A stretch of 64,000 nt of DNA from Allolobophora icterica (GCA_963556255.1 OY744604.1:90156062-90220061), one strand, 5' to 3'; positions 36,291-48,599 are shown, numbered from the stretch's first letter. Translations and numbers: made by a program. The notes: generated by a model from the sequence alone, not told the origin.

Positions 36291-36782
36291 AGTCTGCATA
36301 ATTGGTAACGTACCGGTAGGCCTGCTTACATGATGTCATTGTGGTGGGCTATACAAATGTCCTCTGAATGTCTTCGATAGCAGAGTAATATTCTGCACTT
36401 ATGTTGTCATTATTATTTCTGCATTTTATTAGGCGCAATTATTTAATGACTAATCATCAATTGATGGCGCTAAACACTGACTGCGAGCCCTCTAACTAAT
36501 CGGCTACAGTGCCCCACTGCATTGCACAGACCTTTACCCTTAAACACGGTCTGGTTCTAGCAGGATAAGTCTACTTTAGCCCATTGTGCTGTTGCAGTAG
36601 TCTAAACGGGAAACATCATAATATGTGGTTGTGATAAAATCCGGCAAGCATTCACCAAAATAAGAGAGAAGTATAATTGTCGGCACAGATGCAACTGTAT
36701 GCATGTACGTTTAAAGTGCTTATGTAGACTTGATATTATAGAAGAGGTTATCGTCACAACGTCTGTCTCACGTTAATATAAA

Positions 36783-37080
36783 GATTGTGGGTGTTGCGCG
36801 AGAATGTAGTGCTTAGTCTGCTGGACTGCAAACCGAGAGGACCGGGCTTCAAATCCCCGTAAGAGTAAATATTTGTTGTAAGATTTCTGCCCCGCTCATG
36901 ACCCATAGCCAACTCGGCCAAACTGAGTGCACTGATCGTGGGGAGATCGGATGGCGAGGGAGAAGACTGGTCGTATATCAAGGCCAAGAAATTAAGTCAC
37001 TTACACATGATACCCATGTCTGCCTCTCGAGGTTACCCAAAAGCTGCTTAAAAACAAACATTACTTACTTACTTACTTAC
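36783..37080 (+). mobile_element. tRNA-derived SINE with ACTT tail (copy 3)
   Basis: Head gtgcttagtctgctggactg, B-box-like cttcaaatcccc at about 36848, then the common body. It ends in a pure ttacttacttacttac run at about 37061-37080. It is the block 2 counterpart of 21737-22052. Confidence 0.6.
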
Positions 37081-37708
37081 CCGTAGGTCCTCTGTCAGTA
37101 AATCCTATTATAGAGTCTGCAAGCGTGTTTCTGCATGCTGTGCTGTGTCAGTTCAGCCAGTATAGTCTAGTCTCGACGTTAATAGGTGATTTACAACAGA
37201 TACGTAATAGATAGGTTCCGTGATTTGTATTCACGTAGCACAGAGCATATCCGCATTCGTCATGTCTTTGTGGACTGAAGGCCTTTGCATTTGTAAATTT
37301 AATGAAGTTAGGCCACATTGTCTTCCATAGGCCTAACTAAAGTCCGGTTTTGCAGTTCGTGCTTTGAAATATTTGATTAAAAAGGATCCTGTTTAACCCA
37401 AGCGCGAGCAATTAAACGAGTCTGACGTGGGCTTGAAGTTGGCTTCTGCTTATTTGACCCAGTTTAGTGAAGTTGTATATTTAAATTTGCTCGTGAATTC
37501 AGACGGGCAGATCAATATCACACTGCTGGTCCTATGAGATTTTGTGATCAATGCAACTGATGCAGTGCACGATTCGAATAAGCTTCGTCAAGTTTGAGTT
37601 GAATGAATGTGGAAGACGTCCACAATACCGTACCACGTCCATAATGAACTGCTTAAAAACAAAGATTACTGTAGGTATTCTCTCAGTAAAAGTAATCCTA
37701 TATATATA

Positions 37709-38920
37709 TGTTACAGGGAATGTGTATTTTCAGGGAATATGTATATTCCCTGAAAATTTCAGAGTATATGTATATTCCCTGATTCACTCAGGGAATGTAT
37801 ATACATTCCCTGAAAAAACCAGGGTATATACGTATTCCCTGAAATCTTCAAGTGATTTCTATACACATTCCCTGAAAGCTTTCAAAGACACAGCGACATA
37901 AAGTCAACAGTAGGCCTAGTGCTTAGCTAGGGTTATAATTGATCTTGAGTTTTTATCCGAGCTTGGGAAATGGAGGTTTTCCTGGACCTTAGTTTTTTCT
38001 TTGGCTTTTCTTGTTTTATTTAAACCCTGTTTAAAATTCATTTAATCAATTTTTTAAACGGTCTGGATGGTCGAGGTCAATAAATAAATGGCGCAATATG
38101 CATGCTATACTAGTTTATTTATATTTAAAATATTACTAGTCGAAAGACTAAAGGAGACTGCAGACTCAGACTGAACTGTTTTGGAAGTTTTCTGGAAGTA
38201 AACTGTTGCCCTTTTCAAAACTTAGGAATTTATTTTTTGAGTTTCATAGTCCCATTTCCAGGAGGCCAAACCAAATCAAAGGGGGTTTCCAGAGAGTAGT
38301 CCAAAAGAGGTCCATGTCCGATTTCCAGAGTACCAGGTCAGGTGAGGCAGAGCAGCTGTCAAGGCGGGTGTCGTTTACGGCGAGTATAATTGGAAGGCGG
38401 AGTATCAGATGAGTCAGAGTAGGAGTACGGTATTTGAAAAGATGAGACTTCAGTTTTGAGTGCACCCGATGGCTAGGGTTTTCTTTGGTTATTTTAATGT
38501 TGTAGCTTAGGTTTTTCATTTTTCAACAGTGATAACACTGATTACTACTAAAACCTTTCTTCTATGAAGTGAGATGTTGTTTATTCTTTAAGATTTGATC
38601 CTATATTTACGTACAGTTATTGAACAATGGGCGTTTGCGCATCAAAGGAGGTACGCACTACGCAGTGATAGAACCTTCCAATTAGCGACCAAATATAACC
38701 CTAGCTAAGCACTAGGCCTACTGTTGACTTTATGTCGCTGTGTCTTTGAAAGCTTTCAGGGAATGTGTATAGAAATCACTTGAAGATTTCAGGGAATATG
38801 TATATACCCTGGTTTTTTCAGGGAATGTATACATTTCCTGAGTGAATCAGGGAATATACATATACCCTGAAATTTTCAGGGAATATACATATTCCCTGAA
38901 AATACACATTCCCTGTAACA
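37709..38920. mobile_element. Foldback-type element with ~228-bp CAGGGAAT-rich inverted arms
   Basis: The left arm (37709-37937) and right arm (38694-38920) are near-exact reverse complements, starting tgttacagggaatgtg and ending cccattccct...ctgtaaca. Each arm holds six to eight copies of cagggaat or its complement in both orientations. The element sits in an alternating TA run, consistent with TA-targeted insertion. The interior (37938-38693) is unrelated between strands and includes a LINE tail-like piece at about 38215-38460 (minus). The host sequence around it (37640-37700 and 38935-39100) matches the 22010-22250 part of block 1. Confidence 0.82.
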
Positions 38921-39199
38921 TATATATATATATATATATATAGAATTCGCAAGCGTGTTTCTGCATGTTGTGTCAGTTCAGGCTGTATAGTCTACTCTCC
39001 GCGTGAATTTACAACACAGAAGTACCGTAGTATAGTAGATAGGCACCTTGATCTGTATTCGTGTGCGCATTCGTGATGTGTGTGTGAGCTGAAGGCACAT
39101 TAAATTTAGACTCTGTCCATTTAATGTTTTTACACAAAATCATTAATTTATTAATGCTGTTAGGCTTAAAGCAATAGTATTCAAGTACAGAATTACTGT

Positions 39200-41716
39200 G
39201 GTGACCTCTCGACTCTAGCAGATCATTCGACCGATGACCTCTTCGCCCTCTATGACTCGACCATACAACCTCTCATCGATGCCCTCCTTCCGTTACGTCA
39301 ACATCGAACTCGCGCCAGACCGCTACAGCCGTGGCTTGACCATCACCATAGGCGTAGCTACATGGAGGCAAGAGGAGGCATTTGCCTCCTCTTGGTTTTA
39401 CGGATTTTAAAATTTTCCATGGGTTATAGCCCAGCATCCTCAAGTACACCCCAGCAGAGGTGCATTTTGCCTCCTCTTGATTTGTGTCCGGAGAAGAAAG
39501 TCTTCGAAAGTGTTAATGACTAAAAAAAAGGTCATCAACTTTTCCGTGACGAAATTTTCGAAATTCTCAGAGCGAAATTCTGAAATTCTCAGAAGTTTTT
39601 TGCGGCCGCCCTTCGGACGCTGAAAAATTCCCCCCTCACCTCTGAAACAAGATCGCCGCCACTGCATAAAAGTTTTGACAAGCAGTAGTTGCCTCCTCTT
39701 GAATTGAAGTCTGGCTACGCCCCTGACCATCACTGCCGTACACTACGACGGAACGTTAGACGTCTTGAGCGTAGATATCGCCGTACATAAATTATGCCCC
39801 CTCTGACCGGCTTATTTGGATTAACCACCTTCGGGATAATTTATGTACCGTGAGTTCCGGATAAAGGAGACTATTATATTGGGAATCGTTAATTGATCGC
39901 GAAAAGGGAAATCCACGCCGGTTCTGGGCGACAATTGCTGACGTGCTCGGTCGCTCTACTGTCTCCTGCTCTCCATCTCAGACTCCTTTCACGGCGGACG
40001 ATTACCTAAACTTTGTCCAGGCCAAGATTGATTCTACTCGCAAATCCACGGAAAATGCACCACCTCCTTCGTTCACTTCTACTACAGCTATCCTTTCATC
40101 ATGGAAACCTCTTGAGCCATCTGCAATCCGTCAGCTGATACTGGATTCTTCGTCGAATTCGTGGGAACTAGACCTGCATCCTCCATTTCTAGTTAAGGAC
40201 TTTGTAGATGAATTGACTCCATTTGTGGCATTACTTTGTAATTCTTCTCTAGCTTAAGGTTGTGTCCCGGCACTGCACAAAAGGGCTGTGGTTTACCCTT
40301 CCATTAAGCGCCAAGGCCTTGATCCTAACTCTCCTTCAAACTATCGTCCTATCTCAAACCTCTCTTTCCTTTAAAAACTCTCATATGCCTACTCTTCAGT
40401 CTGGGTTTAGGAAATTCTACTCGACAGAATCGCTTATACTGCGCCTTCTTGCTGAAGTATTTCAAGCCTTTGATCGTGGCCAGGTCACTTTACTTGCTCT
40501 TTACGATATCAGTGCTGCCTTTGATACTGTAGACTATACCATTCTCTTAGACCGTTTATCTAAATCTTTTGGCATTGCTGACTCTGCTCTTCTTTGGTTT
40601 CGCTCATTCCTTACTGATCGCTCTGTTTCTGTTGTTTTTGGTCCTACCCGTTCTCCTTGGACCCACATCCCGTATGGACTACCTCAGGGCTCTGTCCTCG
40701 CCCCCCCTTCTGTTCATTTTGTATACCTCGGATCTAGCTGGGGTTCTTGGTCCAATGGGTGTTTCGTCTCACCAATACGCTGATGACACACAGGCTTACC
40801 TCCATGGTCCAGCCAACTCAGCTGCTCTTATGATTGAACGCATCTTGGAGGCTTCCTCTGCTCTTGATCTCTGGTTGCCCTCAAATCGCCTCCGTCTTAA
40901 CTATGATAAGACCAAGTACATTTGGCTCGGTAATCGTGTCCAGCTTGCCAGGATTGATGCTGACTCTCTGCGCCTCAGGTTTCCCAATGTGTACTTCTCC
41001 TCCTCTGTCCGTGATCTTGGATTTGTCCTAGATCCTACTCTTTCTCTATCTGATCATGTCAATAGTGTCTCTCGCTCGTGCTTTTACTATTTACGCCAAC
41101 TTCGTGCCATTCGTCAGTCTTTTCCGCTGCATGCGATTGTGACCTTGGTTCATGCTCTGATCTGCACTAGGATTGACTATGGAAACGCTGTCTATATTGG
41201 CCTGTCCTCTACTAATACATCTAAACTTCAGTCCATCCTTAATGCTGCTGCTCGCCTCATAGGGGCATCATGAAGTTTGCCCATATCTCTTCCTACATCC
41301 GGGACTCCCTTCACTGGCTTCCCATTCACCAACGCATCCAATTTAAGGTCCTTTTCCTCATGCGTAACCGTCTTGTTGGCTTAGCTCCGCTGTATCTCAG
41401 GGCTTACTGCACCCCAGTTTCCAGTTTGCCTAGTCTGGTCTCTCTCCGCTCATCTGCCCTTGGCCACTTGGTAGTTCCTTGGATGCGCACTGCTACTGCC
41501 CAGTCCAGTAGTTTTGCGGTTGTGGGCCCTTCCAGCTGGAACAGCCTCCCTCAAGGGTTTAGGCTTGTCCTCCTCCTCTCTCTCTCCTGCCCAGTTTCGC
41601 AAGAGCCTGAAAACATTTCTCTTTGTCAGTGAAGACACTGACCCGGGTCTGGAGCGCCTCTGATTAAGAGTGGCGCTATATAAATTCTCGATTACAATTA
41701 CAATTAAAATTACAAT
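39200..41716 (+). pseudogene. Degenerate L2-like LINE just upstream of gene C
   Basis: The readable order is an endonuclease-RT linker (PLQPWLDHH, then CRTLRRNVRRLERRYRRT after an inserted MITE), VLGRSTVSCSPSQTPFT and the domain before the RT (39943-40257). Next come the RT core with LALYDISAAFDTVDYTILLD, GLPQGSVL and HQYADDTQAYLHGP, the IDYGNAVYIGLSS region, and the C-terminus MKFAHISSYIRDSLHWLP...VVGPSSWNSLPQG (41270-41632). Stops and frameshifts occur at about 39790-39900, 40258, 40370-40400, 40700 and 41273. The 3' end is the GCGC box (agcgcctctgattaagagtg) and (ATTACA)n ending near 41716. The endonuclease is missing. The end lies about 360 bp before the gene C start. Confidence 0.9.
39347..39725. 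mobile_element. hAT-type MITE, 379 bp, nested in the LINE
   Basis: Ends are cataggcgtagctac at left and gtctggctacgcccctg at right, flanked by an identical 8-bp duplication, accatcac, at 39339-39346 and 39726-39733. Removing it restores a continuous reading of the LINE across the site. Interior contains inverted agaggaggcatttgcctcct words. It is related to the MITE at 6428-6560. Confidence 0.93.
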
Positions 41717-42075
41717 AACTCCCGGTTGTAAAGACAAGCGTGATTTCAACTTTAATTTGCTCTATCGAATTATAAGCGTCACGTTTGTACTTTGTACCAG
41801 TATTCAGTTGTGGAATGTGTCGGGGTTGCCTATGATTTGTAGTTGGCAACGGTGCAGAAATCTATGACCAGGAGCAAAATATATTGCAAAGGTGTTCCTC
41901 CTGATGCAAGTAGACTAAAAGTGTAGTCCGTTAATGTTGCAAATTGATCCCACGCAGAGAAGCGTTAAGGGGCCTAAATCTACGTCTATATCTCTAGAAT
42001 CTTTTTTTAGAATGTAATTGAATTTTTGTGTCTTATAATTATATTCGTTATAATGCTTTTGTAGTTCTCTGAAGT

Positions 42076-45000
42076 ATGGAAGGACAAGCAAGGTGCGAAT
42101 GTCCGCCGACTTATTTTCGAACCATACCTGGGCTATTGAAGATTGTTGAGATTGTAAGTTCTTAAGCTAACGTTTTGCTGTTGGTGTAGAATTGACATTA
42201 TTCCATTCAGCCAAACACATTTCTTGCAAATGCATAGATGCAATTGTACCTTTCTTGCACTATAGCATCAATTTGTGCTTTTGAAATTCAAGCCCTTGAG
42301 AGAATTGTTTGACACAATAATTGTATAACATTATGCGCAATATACTAGGTTTTGTTTGAGAATACTTTATAAATTGATCTTGTTCTAACAGAGATACGTT
42401 TTTCGAACTACTGAGAGCCATGTCAAGGCTTGTTATATCATGTCTTGACGTTTGCATAACATTTTGACGGACTAATGACTACTTTTCTACTCTTCAGATT
42501 TTCACAATACTGACGTTTGCAATATCATTCGGTTGCATTTATTGGAGTTCCTATGGAGGAGGATGGGTAGAATTCACTGGAATCAGCAGTTTCATCACAG
42601 TTACCATCTGGTTAATACTTCACCTGATCAATTGGATACCACAGATATTTATCAACCTCCTATTTGTAAGTGTTGCATGTGTGCAAATGATACTACTAAA
42701 GTTAATTTAGATTCAGCCCTACTTAAAAGCTGTGATAGGGTTTGTTGCAATTTTAAAACATTTTACAAGTCCTTTTCTCGGTAGTAGAGCTTACAAAGCA
42801 ATACAAGCCTAAATAAATGGGTTCATATTTTAAGTACTGGACCGTCGTCCTGAAAGTCTGCAGTTGCATTCACGTTCTGCTGCATACGACTGTGCAGCAG
42901 ACATTTTAAAGCTGTATCACCCACTTGTATAGATCAATTAGTTAGTCTGCGCTTTTGCCATGTACTGAAACTGCGTTAGACTAAGTGCTATGACGCAAAA
43001 CAAAGTTTCAAGCACTTGCCTGTTTGCATGAGAACTGGTTTTCCTTTTGATTGTTTGCATTTGGAGCAAAGGGAGTGCTAGATCTCTTAGCTTAACAGAC
43101 GAAAAAGAAAATTTGCGTAAAGAAGTGACTACAGTATATAAATAATCTAAACAATTCGAATTCTCCAAACTTTACTGTTCAGCAATACATATAGCCTATG
43201 GCCTATATTCATACGCGTAGTTCATTCATTCATTCATTCTAAGGATTTTATTTAGCGCCTCTTCAAGATACCTGATACCTACTCAGAGGCGCTCCCAGCT
43301 CAGCCACAGCTAAAGAAATGAGAAATGTAGTATTAATAAACATGTAACATTAATAATATACTTTGTTTTCGTGTTCAATTTTATTGTTATTTCAAAGCCC
43401 CAGACATTTATGGCAAAGTTTGTGTTGAAGATATAGGGCAAAACCCATTCAATGGCGCTTGCGATCAATGAAGCAAGTGAGTTCTGATCGCAGAAGAATG
43501 TCCGCTGTCCTGGCCAAGAACCACAGAGCGTGGCCTCATGGTTTACAGCTTGGCAGATGTCTACATCAGTTCTTTGGTCTTGCTATGTGTTGCTTTCAGG
43601 AGATAATAAGCTACTGCATCATGACCGTTATTCTCTTCATCAGCGGAATTGTAGCAGCGGCGAGAGCCGGTCAGTACCGCTGGCCCTACGGGTGTGACAG
43701 CACAATCGGCGCTACATCGGTATGTGACAATTAAATTAGAATTATATGAAGGAATGATATAAACTAGAATTACATAAACGAACTCGGGATTAAAAGCTGT
43801 GTTTATTCATCTAAATAAACTACTTAAAAAGACCTTGAATATAAGCCTGAACTTGATTTTGTTTCTGCTCAATAATTCTTGTTAACATGTTTATACGAAA
43901 AAGTAACTACAGTTGTAGGTCCTATATGTAATACAGAAATTAGAATAACAATTATAATGAGTATAAGTTTGTATATTAAGTTGCTGTTTCGTCTCAACTA
44001 ATAAACTTTTCATTAGTTGTGACTTCCTTGTGAACAACAGTACATTTGCAGCGTCTTAAGATTAAGCTTCTTTAATTCTCCTCAACTTTAAGTTTCATTG
44101 CTAACGACTCTTGACTTCTTTGATGCGACGACTTCATCTATTTAGTAAGTGATTTCTGGTGAGCTTTATTTACCTCGTTGCTTGTTGCGCGATCATCACG
44201 TACCGCATAGTAGTACATGCAATATTTCTGCAAAATTTGCTTAATCTATTGACTTTCTATTGACTTTCCTGAGACATAGATGCAATCGCTTGAAACTGAG
44301 CAGGTTTACTTTAATCGATAATACGTCCGGCTATTGTGATTTATATGCGCCAGCGTGCACCATCCATGTGATTATAAAAATATAAATGCTGACGTCGAAA
44401 ATACTTCGTTCGTGAATAAGATGAGTCAGAGAAATATGCAGGTTTATCGACGCAGATGAAACTCTATACGACTCACATAAAGCCAAACTGTTGGCTGGTT
44501 AGAGCCAGATCAATTTTGAAACGGTTTGAGTTATGGAAAAGTCGACCAGTGTTTTTGATTATCGTACAGTAGTAAATGTAAGGAACTGGGGTTCAGAAAG
44601 ATTCTGTGAGGCTTATACACTCCTCAAAACTCTATCAATGCAGATTTCAATATCGTTGGCATTTTCTGACTCCGACCCAAGCGACTCTGATCCCTTCCCT
44701 TGCGGAGCTTGAACAACAAGCAACACTAGCAACCATACAGGAAGTTGATAAATAATATGTGGTATCCAGTTGATCAGGTGGAATATTAGTCTGTAAGGGC
44801 CCGCTAATACCCTTCCTCGCCTGATTTCTGGTTTGTCAGACTTGTTGGATTTCTATCAGAATTCACTATTGTCAACTATGTCTTTGACTACGGCTTTCCT
44901 TTAAACTACCATCGAATAATGCCCTATGTAACATTTAACAGCCTACAGAAACCATTAGATTTTAAGATGGCATCGCCTCACCTCCTATAACTTCGAAATT

Positions 45001-45221
45001 GCAGTTGAAATATTGTGACTTAGTTACTGTTGCGTAAGGTTCTGTAAATGATTATGTCATGTGAATTTCAGTTCTTTGCCTTCGCAGCGGCAATTACTTG
45101 CGGAGTTGACGCCGTTCTGCAGTTCATGGCGTACAGGGGCGGCAATACGCACACGTCCGCAACAACCACGACAGTCACAACTACCACCACTTCATCATCC
45201 GCTGCCAAAGTTGAATACTAG
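42076..45221 (+). CDS. MARVEL-domain (CMTM/plasmolipin-like) protein, copy C
   Basis: The four CDS exons are 42076-42153, 42498-42665, 43600-43719 and 45072-45221, encoding 171 aa. All introns are GT-AG and phase 0. The protein begins MEGQARCECPPTYFRTIPG. Helix 1 spans exons 1-2 (KIVEI/IFTILTFAISFG), helix 2 is FITVTIWLILHLINWIPQIF, helix 3 is YCIMTVILFISGIVAAARA, and helix 4 is FFAFAAAITCGVDAVLQFMA. The tail is Thr/Ser-rich and ends KVEY. The predicted outside loops are SSYGGGWVEFTG and GQYRWPYGCDSTIGATS. It is closest to copy B, with one extra codon in exon 2 and three fewer in exon 3. The likely role is that of small MARVEL proteins (vesicle or membrane-domain organisation); the specific cargo or tissue cannot be told. 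A LINE ends about 360 bp upstream. Confidence 0.87.
43215..43320 (-). repeat. LINE/SINE tail in intron 2 of gene C
   Basis: A cattcattcattcattc run is followed by attttatttagcgcctct and ggcgctcccagctcagcc, a GCGC-box tail in minus orientation. It is absent from genes A and B. Confidence 0.7.
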
Positions 45222-46400
45222 ATCTGTAGTCGAAGTCGACTTATTGTTCTTCCAGTTGCTACTACATACTGAAAACATACATAATGCTCTTTATATCAAT
45301 GTTCTGTAACCAGATGTCTTGGAGTACTCTAAGACATGGCACTATGAGTCCTACTGTCCAAGACTAAGCCTCCTAAAATTCCTACTACCAGGTGGCGCTG
45401 TAGTCGAGAAGCTGTGGGGCCAGTTAGCGAGGTCGTGTTATTTTAAAGGGCCCAAAGAACGCAGCGGTATCACCTGACCCTGACCTTTATCACACAACCA
45501 AAGAACGCAGCGGTATCACCTGAATCTGACCTTTATCGCTAGGTGGCGCAGCTGTTTTGCTTTTTTGATCACCACAAGTGCGTATTACAAGAGACGATAA
45601 GAAGTGTCATTTCTTGGCGTACTCTTTGCTATTTCTTTCTTATGCCTTTAGTTGAAAGTTCAATGGAGTGTCGAAACAGCAATAGAATATGTGTGACATC
45701 TAGAAAGCGCGTTTTAGTAAAGATCCTCGAAACCGCTGTAACACTTTTCCCAAGTTCGATGAAACAATGTACTGGAGCTAGATTCGCTCATTCTTGCTGA
45801 AGTGTGACTGACTCTGACCGAGTGTGTATGGTTGAGTTGGGCACTGGGTTTGATTGTATGAAATCGTTATCGCAATTTCTGAAGCACTACGTACATGTAT
45901 GTAAATGGTTAGCGACTGACACAGGATCATACACAAGCGTTGCGTCAATTTATGAGACGGCGTGCATCAAAAACAAGCTCCATTTGCCAGGAAGCAAGAT
46001 CCAGTTGCTAAGAGACCAGAGTGGCTGCTTCATGACCTAATTTCCAAGTAGGTGTAAAGAGGTTGATGCTTTTTAAGGATTACCTTATGCAATTTTATTT
46101 TAAGGGCTTCTGTTCTGAAGTCCTTTCTCCTTTAAAGTCTTATCCTCTTGCAACCAATCCACCGCTTCCCTGTTTCTGTCGCAACCTAAGCACATCCAGT
46201 CTTCACGAATCCTGATACAGGGCTGTGTAAGTGTCATTTCAGTGGACGGGGTTTTCTACTAGCAAGACATTCGAACTAAGAAAGACTCTACACATTTGAT
46301 TTGTTATTGGGTCTAATGCTTCTGAAGAAGAGTGAGCCACAATAAATTGTCCTTTAGTACCAGCATCTCAAATACTGAGGGATAATTCCTGCTCATCTCG
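45222..46400. other. Downstream flank of gene C
   Basis: It matches the flanks of genes B and A up to about 46320 (atttcagtggacggggtttt at about 46237, as at 29080). A short local duplication (aacgcagcggtatcacctga) occurs at 45458 and 45503. No other gene is evident. Confidence 0.55.
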
Positions 46401-46664
46401 TCAGTACACTGTAAGAAGTTGCAGTTTTTGTAATGTATTTGACAGTATTATTTGAATGTTAGTAACCGTAAAATGATGATTCGCATTCAATTACGGTTTC
46501 CTACTGTAATCCACCAAAAATCTTTCATGGTTCTTGTACTCACGGTACTTGACCGTAAAATTAGGCTACATAAGGCAAAAATCTCCGGTTGAAATTGCAA
46601 AACTATGGCAGAACTATAGCTTAGCGGTGTCGTCGTGCACCATGTCAGCTACGCAGACACCGTA

Positions 46665-46890
46665 ATCGTAATGTCCAAACGTCTAAAGCGCCGCTCGAAA
46701 GCCAAGCGCAGGGCAACAACTTATTCTCGAGCGCCTCGTCAAATCCGAGGGGTTTCCAAAGATTAATCAACAGGAGGTCCGAGTCCATCTTCCAAGATAT
46801 GCAGCGACACAGATAATAAGACAGGTATGGGATCACTGTCAGGCAGAAAGATAAATATTTAGATATGTAAAATATAAAAGGTAGATGCTG
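46665..46890 (-). repeat. LINE 3'-end fragment
   Basis: The stretch cgtctaaagcgccgctcgaa...gagtccatcttccaagatat resembles the tail fragments at 38215-38460 and 57620-57840. No reliable frame remains. Confidence 0.5.
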
Positions 46891-46949
46891 CTTTGACACA
46901 AGTAAAGAGCTGATTATTAGATTGTTAATAACCGTTCCGTTGGGTTGTC

Positions 46950-47025
46950 ATGTTTAGCTCAAGTGGTTAGCGCGTTTCGAAGGTCTACTTTCGTGGAAAA
47001 AACCCAGTTCGATTCCTGACGATGG
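46950..47025 (+). repeat. tRNA-like sequence (probable SINE head)
   Basis: An A-box-like tagctcaagtggttagcgcg and a B-box-like agttcgattcctg occur at tRNA-like spacing. The acceptor and T stems do not pair convincingly, so I treat it as tRNA-derived rather than as a working tRNA gene. Confidence 0.45.
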
Positions 47026-47128
47026 ATATTTTTAAAAATATTTTTAACAATGCTGAAATCGTTGATATTAACAGGTTATTATTATACTTTGTCCTTAAAC
47101 ATACTTCTTCAGCGTTAATATTAACTGT

Positions 47129-48438
47129 TAATATTAATTTTAAAAATAATATTGCAGAATGTAATTAAATATTTTGCAAACTTAAAATCCAAAGTGGCTT
47201 GAGGTGGATTCGAACCTGTGACCCTCGGATTACAAGGCAACGGCCTACACCACTACACCACCGCTACATCTTATATTTACATATCGACCATCTAGTTATA
47301 AAATGATTCTAAAAAATAATTAAACACTTTGTCTATTATTCAATTTTGGCTACAAGTTAAAATAAACTTAGGAAATTATTATTACAAGCTCAGTAGCCAG
47401 ACATTTATACGGTTGCTGGTCATGTAACATTTGACCACAAATTCTCTACAAATGCAAACGCCTAAATCGACACGCAATCAGATAGAAAAACATTAAGCCT
47501 ACACACAATAAAAACAGTAATGAACACAAACATCTTAGTATCAGGATAAGATATAGCTGTTAATAATAATTTTTAAAAATAATATTGCAGAATGTAATTA
47601 AATATTTTGCAAACTTAAAATCCAAAGTGGTTTGAGGTGGATTCGAACCTGCGGCCCTCGGATTACAAGGCAAAGGCTTTCACCACTACACCACCGCTAC
47701 ATCTTATATTTACATATCGACCATCTAGTTATAAAATGATTCTAAAAAATAATTAAACATTTTGTCTATTATTCAATTATGGCTACAAGTTAAAATAAAC
47801 TTAGGAAATTATTATTACAAGCTCAACTTTCTCAGTAGCCAGACATTTATACGGTTGCTGGTCATGTAACATTTGACCACAAATTCTCTACAAATGCAAA
47901 CGCCTAAATCGACACGCAATCAGATAGAAAAACATTAAGCCTACACACAATACAAACAGTAATGAACACAAACATCTTAGTATCAGGATAAGATATAACT
48001 GTTAATAATAATTTTTTTAAATAATATTGCAGAATGTAATTAAATATTTTGCAAACTTAAAATCCAAAGTGGCTTGAGGTGGATTCGAACCTGCGGCCCT
48101 CGGATTACAAGGCAAAGGCTTGCACCACTACACCACCGCTACATCTTATATTTACATATCGACCATCTAGTTATAAAATGATTCTAAAAAATAATTAAAC
48201 ATTTTGTCTATTATTCAATTTTGGCTACAAGTTAAAATAAACTTAGGAAATTATTATTACAAGCTCAACTTTCTCAGTAGCCAGACATTTATACGGTTGC
48301 TGGTCATGTAACATTTGACCACAAATTCTCTACAAATGCAGAACGCCTAAATCGACACGCAATCAGATAGAAAAACATTAAGCCTACACACAATACAAAC
48401 AGTAATGAACACAAACATCTTAGTATCAGGATAAGATA
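47129..48438. repeat. Three tandem units of ~432-442 bp, each with a tRNA-like head
   Basis: The word attgcagaat recurs at 47151, 47583 and 48025, giving periods of 432 and 442 bp. The units are nearly identical. Each holds, on the minus strand, a tRNA-like stretch with ggtggtgtagtggtgtagg, a CCTTGTAATCC anticodon-like loop and B box ggttcgaatcc. In each, about 300 bp of AT-rich unique sequence follows, ending atcttagtatcaggataaga. The T loop/anticodon look is Thr(TGT)-like, but no unit folds into a convincing intact tRNA by eye. Confidence 0.85.
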
Positions 48439-48493
48439 TGGAGCACGTTGAGACAAGTTATGGATTATATAAGTTCTTTATCATGCTGTGCAT

Positions 48494-48572
48494 GTGAGTC
48501 CTCAGTGGTGTATTGGATTAACTGTGCGGTGTGTGAGCTCACGGTCAGAGGTTCAAATCCGGAGCAAGGAAA
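48494..48572 (+). repeat. tRNA-like sequence
   Basis: The segment cagtggtgtattggattaac followed by gaggttcaaatccgg has A- and B-box-like words. The acceptor stem pairs for only about four bases. It is probably a SINE relic. Confidence 0.4.
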
Positions 48573-48599
48573 TATATTATTTTGTGTAACAAAACGGTA

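Larger units (their letters stand above)
32345..37620. repeat. Block 2: paralog of block 1
   Basis: Collinear with 16590-22620. Lineage-specific changes are a truncated LINE (33968-34441), a 59-bp tandem duplication (35651-35768) and a hAT MITE (35951-36290). It lacks the hAT element of block 1. It lies between ghost D and gene C as block 1 lies between A and B. Confidence 0.75.

Noticed and set aside
37740..38920. CRISPR-like array, because of regularly repeated CAGGGAAT words
   Set aside because: The words occur in both orientations inside two inverted arms, spacers are not uniform, and the context is eukaryotic.
47190..47275. tRNA-Thr(TGT) gene on the minus strand in each tandem unit
   Set aside because: The anticodon-like and T-loop words fit, but I could not pair a full cloverleaf by eye; a covariance-model scan would decide.
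48494..48572. A functional tRNA gene
   Set aside because: A- and B-box words are present, but the acceptor stem pairs for only about four bases, so it is treated as tRNA-derived.
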